A stretch of DNA of 5,530 nucleotides from an uncultured Clostridia bacterium (GCA_946545105.1 CAMNMY010000067.1:1-5530); one strand, 5' to 3'. Shown: positions 1 to 5,530, numbered from the stretch's first letter. Notes: generated by a model not told the origin, from the sequence alone. Translations and numbers: made by a program.

Positions 1-1
1 C

Positions 2-136
2 TGGAATACAAAGGAAGCTAAATATGACATCAGAGAATGGGCACCAGATGGCGAAAAGATGGGCAAGGGCGTTACATTATCTAAAGATGAGATTTCTGCT
101 CTAAAGAAGATTTTGAATCAAATCGACGATATTTAA
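2..136 (+). CDS. YdbC/PC4-family ssDNA-binding protein, C-terminal part
   Basis: Only the last 44 codons and the TAA stop are present; the start lies left of the window. The readable protein begins WNTKEAKYDIREWAPDGEKM and continues GKGVTLSKDEISALKKIL. The pattern YDIREWAPD...MGKGVTL followed by a short C-terminal helix is the signature I recognise from YdbC-type proteins, small bacterial relatives of the eukaryotic coactivator PC4 (PF02229). Known members are about 70-80 residues, so roughly 30 residues of the N-terminal strands are missing. Family members bind single-stranded DNA through a dimeric beta-sheet surface and are placed in transcription or DNA maintenance; no specific role can be read here. 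A strong terminator follows the stop, so this gene ends its transcript and is not part of the antiporter unit. Family assignment is fairly secure; cellular role is unknown. Confidence 0.85.
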   Translation, partial: WNTKEAKYDIREWAPDGEKMGKGVTLSKDEISALKKILNQIDDI

Positions 137-147
137 TATAATTAAAA

Positions 148-162
148 CTTGAAAAATTCAAG
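148..162 (+). repeat. Small inverted repeat abutting the terminator stem
   Basis: CTTGAA (148-153) and TTCAAG (157-162) are perfect inverted copies around AAA. The right arm shares its last two bases with the foot of the terminator stem (161-162), so the two hairpins cannot both form completely. The repeat is short and AT-rich. It may simply extend the structured 3' end of the transcript; an anti-terminator role is possible but unsupported. Confidence 0.35.
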
Positions 163-197
163 GCGTGTCCCTATATAATAGGGATATGCCTTTTTTT
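161..197 (+). terminator. Intrinsic terminator after the YdbC/PC4 gene
   Basis: The arm AGGCGTGTCCCTA (161-173) pairs over 13 bp, including two G-U pairs (165/187 and 167/185), with TAGGGATATGCCT (179-191) around the 5-nt loop TATAA. A run of seven T (191-197) follows at once. This is a textbook Rho-independent terminator. It starts 24 nt after the TAA at 134-136 and ends only 1-2 nt before the -35 box of the next promoter, so it insulates the two transcription units. Confidence 0.95.
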
Positions 198-198
198 C

Positions 199-227
199 TT
201 GACAATGGCAATATAGGCGCCTATAAT
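199..227 (+). promoter_or_regulatory. Consensus sigma-A-type promoter for the antiporter gene
   Basis: A perfect -35 box TTGACA (199-204) and a perfect -10 box TATAAT (222-227) are separated by exactly 17 bp. Transcription is expected to start near 233-235, giving a leader of only about 20 nt before the ATG at 254. This leaves no room for a riboswitch or attenuator. Any control must therefore act on the promoter itself, for instance at the palindrome inside it. Confidence 0.92.
212..225. promoter_or_regulatory. 14-bp perfect palindrome in the promoter spacer, possible operator
   Basis: TATAGGCGCCTATA reads the same on both strands. It fills the 3' half of the -35/-10 spacer and covers the first four bases of the -10 box. 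A repressor bound here would block RNA polymerase, and a MerR-type activator could in principle sit in this spacer, although those usually act on longer 19-20 bp spacers. No regulator gene is visible in the window. The palindrome is observed; the operator role is inferred. Confidence 0.5.
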
Positions 228-242
228 CTTTTATTGTATTTT

Positions 243-248
243 AGGAGG
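243..248 (+). promoter_or_regulatory. Strong ribosome binding site AGGAGG for the antiporter
   Basis: AGGAGG lies 5 nt upstream of the ATG at 254 and fixes that start. It sits in TTAGG-AGG-CCTAA (241-253), whose 5-bp arms are inverted copies. A small hairpin with part of the Shine-Dalgarno sequence in its stem is thus possible, although a 3-nt loop and five pairs would be weak. Confidence 0.9.
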
Positions 249-253
249 CCTAA

Positions 254-1597
254 ATGAACTATAGATTTTTATTAGATTTAGCTTTAATCTTAGTATCTAC
301 AAAAGTTGTAGGTGTTCTTTTTAAGAAAATCGGATTATCACAAGTTCTAGGCTCATTAATTGTTGGCGTCATTTTTGGCGTAACTAAATTAATTCAACCT
401 TCAGAAGAATTGACTACATTTTCAGAAATAGGTGTCATTTTAATAATGGCAACAGCTGGAATGGGTACGAATTTTGATGAATTAAAGAAAAATGCAGTTC
501 CATCAATAATAATTACGACTTTAGGTGTTATGGTACCATTTGTCTTTGGATTTGCAGTAGCATTTATTATCCCAAATATAACAATAAAGATGAGAATGTT
601 CTTTGGCGTTATTCTAATGGCTACATCAGTAGGTATTACGGTTGCAGCTCTAAAAGAGATTGGGGTTTTACACGGAAAGGTTGGATCATCTGTTATTACA
701 GCAGCTGTTATTGATGATATTATCGGTGTTGTTGTGTTGGCATTCTTTACTGCTGAAGCGTCAGAAACAACAATAGCAGGTAGAATTTTTAAATTATTAA
801 AAGTAAGTTCAGATATTTCATTCCTAATTGTTCTTATAAATGTAATCTTGTTCTTTGTTGTAGCAATAGGACTTGGAATATTAATTCATAAAGTTTTCAT
901 ATATATGTCAAAGAGATGGCCACATACGAGAAGATTGACAATCCTTTCTTTAGGACTTTGCTTCTTATATGCTTGGGCAGCTGAAGCATTGTTTGGCATT
1001 GCAGATATTACAGGTGCGTTCTTAGCTGGTATGATGATAGCACGTACATCTCAAACAGAATATGTAGAAAGAAGAGTAGATATGGCAGCATACATGATTT
1101 TCTCTCCATTGTTCTTTGTTAATATAGGTGTATCTCTTCCATATCAAACGATTGTTGATTCATTCTCATGGACACTTGTATTATTCTCATTCACATTTAT
1201 CGCAGCTGGCCTTTTAAGCAAATTCATAGGGGCTGGATTAGGTGCAAGAATTTGTAAGTACTCTTGGTCAGATAGCGCCAAGGTTGGTGTATCAATGATG
1301 GTTAGAGGTGAAGTTTGTTTAATTATTGCAAACGAAGGTGTCTCTGTTGGCATTATGTCACAAGAATATTACCCAGCAATCGTTTTGTTGATTGTAATAT
1401 CTTCTATATTAACACCACTAATTTTAAAGATGTTATTCAAGAAATATCCATTACAAGGAACTGTTCCAATTCCTGGACCAGAATATGCTATAAATTTTGC
1501 TATTGAAAAGCATGATTTAAATGGAGATAGTGAAAAAGAACAACTTCCTTTAGCTCAAGATACTCCTTCAAATAATTCTGAAAATACGAATTCTTAA
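254..1597 (+). CDS. Na+/H+ (cation/proton) antiporter, CPA2 NapA/GerN type
   Basis: This 447-residue integral membrane protein belongs to the Na_H_Exchanger family (PF00999) and exchanges cytoplasmic Na+ (possibly K+ or Li+) for external protons, serving pH and sodium homeostasis. About 12-13 hydrophobic segments run from residue 5 to about 395. Diagnostic points are ATSVGIT at 123-129 (the broken-helix motif of Kef/NapA-like carriers), the ion-binding aspartate pair D154-D155 in AAVIDDIIGVV, which matches the DD of NhaA and NapA, and MMVRGEV at 348-354, where R351 may take the place of the lysine of electrogenic NhaA/NapA. The protein ends in a polar, Ser/Asn-rich tail (about 410-447) with no TrkA-N/RCK nucleotide-binding domain. 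This argues against a full-length KefB/KefC potassium efflux protein and for the shorter NapA/GerN class. The start is fixed by AGGAGG at 243-248 behind a consensus promoter. Exact ion preference and stoichiometry cannot be read from the sequence. Confidence 0.9.
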   Translation: MNYRFLLDLALILVSTKVVGVLFKKIGLSQVLGSLIVGVIFGVTKLIQPSEELTTFSEIGVILIMATAGMGTNFDELKKNAVPSIIITTLGVMVPFVFGFAVAFIIPNITIKMRMFFGVILMATSVGITVAALKEIGVLHGKVGSSVITAAVIDDIIGVVVLAFFTAEASETTIAGRIFKLLKVSSDISFLIVLINVILFFVVAIGLGILIHKVFIYMSKRWPHTRRLTILSLGLCFLYAWAAEALFGIADITGAFLAGMMIARTSQTEYVERRVDMAAYMIFSPLFFVNIGVSLPYQTIVDSFSWTLVLFSFTFIAAGLLSKFIGAGLGARICKYSWSDSAKVGVSMMVRGEVCLIIANEGVSVGIMSQEYYPAIVLLIVISSILTPLILKMLFKKYPLQGTVPIPGPEYAINFAIEKHDLNGDSEKEQLPLAQDTPSNNSENTNS

Positions 1598-1615
1598 GGT
1601 TAATTGAATTTTGCC

Positions 1616-1644
1616 ATCATATATTAGTTATGTTAATATATGAT
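1616..1644. repeat. 11-bp inverted repeat overlapping the next start codon
   Basis: ATCATATATTA (1616-1626) and TAATATATGAT (1634-1644) are perfect inverted copies around the 7-nt spacer GTTATGT. Beyond the arms GCC (1613-1615) could pair with GGC (1648-1650) across a 3-nt bulge. No T-run follows on either strand, so it is not an intrinsic terminator. In RNA the right arm would contain the ATG at 1640, and as DNA it could be an operator. It is almost all A/T, so chance formation is not excluded. Confidence 0.55.
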
Positions 1645-4387
1645 TATGGCGAAGAAATGTTTGATTATCACGATATTATTGGCATTTTTGGTAATTTTAC
1701 CACTTTGTGTTGCGTGTCAAGATCAAGACGAAGAAGTTGAAGCATTACATTTGTCTTTAGAAGATGTTGATTCTTACTACACAAAGTATATGGGGTATAC
1801 AATTTCTTTCCCAAGACAAAAAGCAGCAAAGCATTATTCTGTTACAGTTTATCCTATGGGCGACATGTCACATTGCGTTTATCATGGCATGATTGAGCCT
1901 GTTCCAACAACAACAGTTATCACATTTGATTTAGATTTAGATATGATTTCTTGGCAATATCTAGATGTGTATTTTATTGCATATAACGAAGATTATTCAA
2001 TATCTTCAAACATTTTGAAATACACAATTAAGTGTTTGGTTGAGGATAATGATATTTATATTGCAGAAGAGCAAGAAGCCGGCGTTATTGATGGCTACGA
2101 TGATCCATCGTACTACTATGTACCATTGACATATAAGACGGAAATCGTAAAATCAACTGACGATTCAATTAAATATGCGTTATTGCATGAAGATGTTGAT
2201 TTAATGGAATCTATTGAGATGCCACTTGCATATGAAGGTAGCTATTCTTTTGATACTGAACTTGGAGCAATTATTCTTAATGCAGAATGTATTAATTCAT
2301 TTGAACTTGGAGCAAAAATCCCAATCATTACTCATTTTAAAGATGGAACAGAGCATGAGCATTTAATTACTTTAGTTTCTGCATTACGTCCAATTATTGA
2401 AGATGCAACAATAGAAAGAGGATTTGCATCTGAAGTTACTTTTGACTGTTTAAAAGAAAATACTGAGTGGAAATTTGCAAAAGTAGTTGTAGATGGTGAA
2501 ATTTTAAGCACATCTTCATATTACACATCAACAACGAGTGTAACTATTCGATCAGCATTTTTAAATGAATTATCACTTGGCGATCACGAACTAAGAATTT
2601 ATTATAAGAACAATGGTGTGTTAGTAGGTTGTAGCACATCAAATATTAGAGTTGATGTATCAAAGAGTAAGGCGCCATACAATTTGCAATTATCTTATGA
2701 TGATACATATCCAAATGTTAAAGTGTCTTGGGATGTAGATTATGAATACCAAGAGGCAATTTTATATATAAATAACGTTGCAAAATTATCATCAATTAAT
2801 CAAAGTGCAATATTCAATGGCAATTCTTTATCTATTTCAAATTACATCACGAAGGCTACAGATAAGGTTGAAATACTAATTAAATATGCAGATGGTTCTT
2901 CATTCAAATCTCAAGAAGCATATTTGGATTACGATATGTCAGTTCATAGCGGAAAAGAGGTATATTTCAACGATAAGGTTTCGTATATTGGGAAAACATG
3001 TAATAGGTTTATTACAAGCGAACAAGAACTATACGATTTTATTGGATATCATATAAACCATTATTCAGACACTGATAGTTTCAGATTATCTCAATGTAAT
3101 GTGCAAGAGACATATTATTTGTATTCGCCATATCTTGTAAATAAGTATAAAACTATAGAAAAAATTCAGGCTGTTATTGATACGGGTTTTGATGTATTTA
3201 TTGAACCACTTGCTTTTGATATTACGGAATGTAGTCTTCTTGAAGGAAATATAATTAAGTATTCAATAGTTCTATATTCTGGTTCGACAAGGCCATATGA
3301 CAGATATTACGCATATTCTCTAACTGAAAAATATAGCGAATATGAAAATAGTGAATTACATTACTATACAAAAGGTGAATCAACTAGATCCTCAACATAC
3401 GAAGGGTTCAAAGTAAATAACATTCAAAAAGAAGCTGAAGTAACAACATCTTTAGAGCTTGCTTTAGCACTTGAAGCTGGATATAAGCCAGTGCCTGTTG
3501 CTAATTCAAATGCAGAAGAAATATACAATAAAGCTAAAGCCGTTTTACGAGAAATACTTGATGATGAAATGAGCGATTACGAAAAGGTGCTTGCAATCTA
3601 TGATTGGATTACATATAACACTATTTACGATAAAGGATTGGAAAAAGAAACTTCAAGATTAAAATCTGGAACTTCAGAGTATAGGGCATTATATAAAAAC
3701 TCATCATTCTATGCTGAAGGTGTATTCTTCTACCATAAAGCTGTATGTAATGGCATTGGCTCTGCGTTCTCAATCCTTGCAAATATTGAAGGTATTCAAG
3801 CAATTAAAGTAATGGGAAAAGTATCTTCAGGAAGCCATACTTGGGTGAAGGTTTATGTTGATGGGGAATGGTTTATTTGTGATCCTACTTGGTCAAATGC
3901 TGTGGATTATTCTCAAGTAGCAGATAATGACAAATATATAGAATATATTACATACGATTTCTTCATGCTAAGTGCCGATGAAGCTACATATAATGGAAGA
4001 GAAGAATTTACAGATAAGCCGGCAGTTAAGTATTATGCAGGTGATACTTTATTTGATTATTACGCAACATCTTCAATTGTATATAACAATAAGCTTTATA
4101 CGAAGTATGTAAAATCTATAGAGGCGTTCGAAGCTATATTGCTATATTATTCTTCAAAATTAAACGCTGGAGAGGAAATACAATTTAGCATAAGAATGGA
4201 TAAAAAAGAGAATTCGTTCTTATCTATGTATTCGTCTGAGCATACTGCAAAGACTTGGTTAGAAGAATATGTAAATGACCACCTACCAACAGGAGTTACG
4301 GTAAGTGCATCAGCAAGAAAGAATGTAAATGGAACAATTTTATCTGATTTCAATAACATTGTTTATATAAGGGTTTCAAAAGCATGA
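1640..4387 (+). CDS. Multidomain exported transglutaminase-like protein, probable lipoprotein
   Basis: This is a 915-residue surface protein. Residues 5-25 form a signal peptide ending CVAC, with Cys26 a plausible lipidation site followed by polar QDQDEE; Cys rather than Leu at -3 makes the lipobox atypical. Next come an Fn3-like beta module (about 37-131), two modules resembling X2 (about 165-246 and 253-341, the second with SVTIRSAFLNELSLGDHEL at 300-318), and another Fn3-like module (about 345-430). The transglutaminase-like core (about 620-775) keeps a full candidate triad: Cys703 in AVCNGIGSAF, His733 in GSHTWVKV and Asp748 in ICDPTWSN. Similar alpha/beta units flank it (about 455-546 and 822-914). 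Family members may act as cysteine proteases, amidases or cross-linking enzymes; the substrate here is unknown. No clear Shine-Dalgarno sequence precedes ATG 1640 or the in-frame ATG 1646 (MAKK...), so the start is uncertain by two codons. The TGA stop overlaps the next start. Core assignment is secure; the beta-module names are judged by eye. Confidence 0.88.
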   Translation: MIMAKKCLIITILLAFLVILPLCVACQDQDEEVEALHLSLEDVDSYYTKYMGYTISFPRQKAAKHYSVTVYPMGDMSHCVYHGMIEPVPTTTVITFDLDLDMISWQYLDVYFIAYNEDYSISSNILKYTIKCLVEDNDIYIAEEQEAGVIDGYDDPSYYYVPLTYKTEIVKSTDDSIKYALLHEDVDLMESIEMPLAYEGSYSFDTELGAIILNAECINSFELGAKIPIITHFKDGTEHEHLITLVSALRPIIEDATIERGFASEVTFDCLKENTEWKFAKVVVDGEILSTSSYYTSTTSVTIRSAFLNELSLGDHELRIYYKNNGVLVGCSTSNIRVDVSKSKAPYNLQLSYDDTYPNVKVSWDVDYEYQEAILYINNVAKLSSINQSAIFNGNSLSISNYITKATDKVEILIKYADGSSFKSQEAYLDYDMSVHSGKEVYFNDKVSYIGKTCNRFITSEQELYDFIGYHINHYSDTDSFRLSQCNVQETYYLYSPYLVNKYKTIEKIQAVIDTGFDVFIEPLAFDITECSLLEGNIIKYSIVLYSGSTRPYDRYYAYSLTEKYSEYENSELHYYTKGESTRSSTYEGFKVNNIQKEAEVTTSLELALALEAGYKPVPVANSNAEEIYNKAKAVLREILDDEMSDYEKVLAIYDWITYNTIYDKGLEKETSRLKSGTSEYRALYKNSSFYAEGVFFYHKAVCNGIGSAFSILANIEGIQAIKVMGKVSSGSHTWVKVYVDGEWFICDPTWSNAVDYSQVADNDKYIEYITYDFFMLSADEATYNGREEFTDKPAVKYYAGDTLFDYYATSSIVYNNKLYTKYVKSIEAFEAILLYYSSKLNAGEEIQFSIRMDKKENSFLSMYSSEHTAKTWLEEYVNDHLPTGVTVSASARKNVNGTILSDFNNIVYIRVSKA
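4369..4387 (+). promoter_or_regulatory. Translational coupling junction, weak Shine-Dalgarno plus ATGA overlap
   Basis: AAGGG (4369-4373) lies 10 nt before the ATG at 4384, and that ATG overlaps the TGA stop of the upstream gene (ATGA, 4384-4387). This 4-bp overlap is the usual arrangement for termination-reinitiation, so translation of the repair gene probably depends on translation of the transglutaminase-like gene. Confidence 0.7.
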
Positions 4388-5019
4388 TAGATTGGATAAT
4401 TGAAGATATAAAAAAGAATGCTGACCCTATTCGTGCAAAGTTTCAAAAGAAACTTTGTAATACTAAATATGAAATAGTTGGATGCACAAATCCTTATTTA
4501 AGAAATTTTGCAAAGACTTTAAAAAAGTCAAAAGACTATGAAGACTTTCTAAATTCTGAATCAAACGTATACGAATATGTATTTTTGCAAGGCATTCTTA
4601 TTTCGTATTTAAATGATGTTGAAAGAATGAAAGATTTTATCTTTAAGATTGATGATTGGGGCATATGTGATTGCACACATCTTCAAAAACAATCTAAAGA
4701 TTATTTAGATGCAATCTTTGATTGGGTAAAGTCGGATAAAGAATTTGTAACAAGATATGCAATCATTTCATATATGTGTGTATATCTTAATAAATATGAT
4801 GAAAAAATGGATGATAAATTCATCGAAGAAATATATAAAATAAATCACCATGAATATTATGTAGATATGGCCATTGCGTGGTTTATACAAAAGGTATATT
4901 CTATTAATATAGAAAAAGCCAATAAAATGTTGGAATCTAAAAAGATTAATGACTTCACAAAGAAGAAAGCAATATCGAAAATAAAAGACTCTCTAAGAGA
5001 GCGAAAAAGTAGGGGTTAA
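4384..5019 (+). CDS. DNA alkylation repair protein, AlkD-like HEAT-repeat glycosylase
   Basis: This 211-residue, all-helical cytoplasmic protein fits the DNA alkylation repair family (PF08713, COG4912), whose usual length is slightly greater. Recognisable points are EYVFLQGILISYL (64-76), IDDWGICD (89-96), DWVKSDKEFVTRYAIIS (113-129) and EYYVDMAIAWFIQKVY (157-172). W92 and D96 keep the spacing of W109 and D113 of Bacillus cereus AlkD, and W166 falls near where W187 is expected, so the DNA-contacting and catalytic residues appear present. AlkD enzymes excise positively charged lesions such as 3-methyladenine and 7-methylguanine without flipping the base. The lysine-rich tail (194-210) could help bind DNA. 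The start overlaps the upstream stop by 4 bp and the next gene begins 1 nt after the stop, so the gene is embedded in an operon of surface proteins, an unusual place for it. Activity on alkylated DNA is inferred from family, not shown. Confidence 0.88.
   Translation: MIDWIIEDIKKNADPIRAKFQKKLCNTKYEIVGCTNPYLRNFAKTLKKSKDYEDFLNSESNVYEYVFLQGILISYLNDVERMKDFIFKIDDWGICDCTHLQKQSKDYLDAIFDWVKSDKEFVTRYAIISYMCVYLNKYDEKMDDKFIEEIYKINHHEYYVDMAIAWFIQKVYSINIEKANKMLESKKINDFTKKKAISKIKDSLRERKSRG
4434..4459 (+). repeat. Hairpin-forming inverted repeat inside the repair gene
   Basis: CAAAGTTTC (4436-4444) and GAAACTTTG (4449-4457) are perfect inverted copies around an AAAA loop. A G-U pair (4435/4458) and a T-A pair (4434/4459) extend the stem to 11 bp. 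It covers codons 17-26 of the AlkD-like gene, about 50 nt after its start. No T-run follows, so it is not an intrinsic terminator. It may be a chance result of lysine/phenylalanine codons. Confidence 0.4.
5011..5015 (+). promoter_or_regulatory. Ribosome binding site AGGGG for the GH30-type gene
   Basis: AGGGG lies within the last codons of the AlkD-like gene, 5 nt before the ATG at 5021. It decides this start, which also places the signal peptide correctly at the N-terminus. The downstream gene is therefore translated from the same message with its own binding site. Confidence 0.75.
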
Positions 5020-5020
5020 G

Positions 5021-5530
5021 ATGAAAAAGGTTTTAATTATCATGTCACTAGTCGTAGTACTAGTAGTTACTTCTGTTGTGATATTCACAGGATGTAGTAA
5101 AGATTTTTCAGATGGAGATAACTATGTATCTTTCTCAGAAGCTGCTAAAGGCCAAACAATGAAGGGCTTTGGAGCATCATCTGCGTGGTGGTCTCAAATC
5201 ATAGGTAATGGAGCAAATAAAGAAGAAGTTGCAAAACTTCTATACGGAGATGAAGGTATGGCTCTAAATATCTATAGATACAACATTGGTGGTGGATCAT
5301 TGGAAATCGTAGATAAGAGTGTAACAGGTTCATACGCTACATGCTGGGATAATGAATCTACTTTAAGTGGTGCTAAATATTATTGGGAATTAGATAGATT
5401 GACAGAATCTTTCTTAAAAGGGAAGGAATATTCAGGATCAACACATGACGATTTGTTAGCATTCGTTTCAAATCCAGACAATTATGATTGGAGTAAAGAT
5501 GCAGGAGCTCAAGCTATGCTTGCGGAATGC
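5021..5530 (+). CDS. GH30-family glycoside hydrolase lipoprotein, N-terminal part
   Basis: 170 codons are open to the right edge without a stop, so this is the start of a longer gene, too short for a complete-frame search to catch. MKK followed by a hydrophobic stretch (4-21) and IFTGC-SKD gives a lipoprotein signal peptide with Cys25 as the lipidated residue, so the enzyme is probably tethered outside the cell membrane. After a short linker, MKGFGASSAWWSQ (47-59) and LNIYRYNIGGGS (82-93) match the N-terminal strands of the GH30 barrel (COG5520-type O-glycosyl hydrolases), the group that includes endo-beta-1,6-galactanases, glucosylceramidases and xylanases. GFG.S..WW resembles the galactanase-like branch, but substrate cannot be settled. 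Both catalytic glutamates and any accessory domains lie beyond the window. The gene starts 1 nt after the AlkD-like gene, with AGGGG 5 nt upstream of the ATG, so it is in the same operon. Confidence 0.87.
   Translation, partial: MKKVLIIMSLVVVLVVTSVVIFTGCSKDFSDGDNYVSFSEAAKGQTMKGFGASSAWWSQIIGNGANKEEVAKLLYGDEGMALNIYRYNIGGGSLEIVDKSVTGSYATCWDNESTLSGAKYYWELDRLTESFLKGKEYSGSTHDDLLAFVSNPDNYDWSKDAGAQAMLAEC

Noticed and set aside
228..253. Riboswitch or attenuator in the antiporter leader
   Set aside because: The predicted transcript start leaves a leader of only about 20 nt, too short for a sensing RNA.
1144..1353. Open frame of 69 codons on the minus strand
   Set aside because: It lies wholly inside the antiporter gene, which has a clear family match, a promoter and a ribosome binding site. 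The reverse frame has no recognisable motif.
1315..1506. Open frame of 63 codons in another + frame
   Set aside because: It overlaps the antiporter, is rich in Cys and Asn as shadow frames of AT-rich genes often are, and has no ribosome binding site.
254..1597. KefB/KefC-type glutathione-gated potassium efflux
   Set aside because: The C-terminal TrkA-N nucleotide-binding domain is absent; only a polar tail of about 40 residues follows the last membrane helix.
1604..1634. Possible promoter TTGAAT with TATGTT before the transglutaminase-like gene
   Set aside because: The spacing would be 19 bp and the -10 match is poor. Similar matches are common by chance in AT-rich DNA, so it is not listed as a feature.
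1616..1650. The 11-bp inverted repeat as a transcription terminator after the antiporter
   Set aside because: Neither strand has a T-run after the stem, and the stem is nearly all A/T, so termination is unlikely.
3621..4359. Two minus-strand open frames of 60 and 70 codons
   Set aside because: Both lie within the transglutaminase-like gene. One is opposite the catalytic core, whose motifs prove the + frame is the coding one.
4989..5001. CTCTC-TAA-GAGAG inverted repeat before the GH30-type gene
   Set aside because: The stem is only 5 bp with a 3-nt loop, lies in coding sequence, and has no T-run. Chance is the simplest explanation.
5047..5064. Two ACTAGT palindromes 12 bp apart
   Set aside because: They fall in the run of Val and Leu codons of the signal peptide (GTA, CTA, GTA), which produces such repeats by composition.

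Overview
The window is AT-rich DNA, probably from an uncultured Gram-positive bacterium of the Bacillota (Firmicutes) or a close relative. The evidence is a YdbC/PC4-type ssDNA-binding protein, AGGAGG-class ribosome binding sites, a consensus sigma-A-type promoter, and two exported proteins with lipoprotein-like signal peptides. All tryptophans in the genes read here are TGG and a TGA is used as a stop, which argues against the mycoplasma code. A GH30-type glycosidase is compatible with a gut or other polysaccharide-rich habitat, but that is inference. Every gene lies on the + strand.

Layout. Positions 2-136 hold the 3' end of a YdbC/PC4-family gene, followed by a strong intrinsic terminator (161-197). 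A new transcription unit begins directly behind it. It has a perfect TTGACA-17 bp-TATAAT promoter (199-227) with a 14-bp palindrome inside the spacer and an AGGAGG ribosome binding site. The first gene is a 447-residue Na+/H+ antiporter of the NapA/GerN type (254-1597). A 42-bp gap carries an 11-bp inverted repeat that overlaps the next start codon. Then come a 915-residue multidomain transglutaminase-like surface protein (1640-4387), an AlkD-type DNA alkylation repair protein (4384-5019, 4-bp overlap) and the N-terminal 170 residues of a GH30-family glycosidase lipoprotein (from 5021, 1-nt gap), which runs off the window.

How the genes relate. No terminator is visible after position 197, so the four downstream genes could share one transcript. 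The last three are almost certainly co-transcribed, because they overlap or nearly abut. The products work in three places: membrane (ion exchange), cell surface (transglutaminase-like protein and glycosidase) and cytoplasm (DNA repair). They do not form an obvious known pathway. The most notable items are the architecture of the 915-residue protein (two X2-like modules, Fn3-like modules, and a similar alpha/beta unit on each side of the catalytic core), the insertion of a DNA repair gene between two surface-protein genes, and two inverted repeats that could be regulatory sites. I saw no mobile element, CRISPR array, tRNA or rRNA. No gene-free stretch exceeds about 120 bases.
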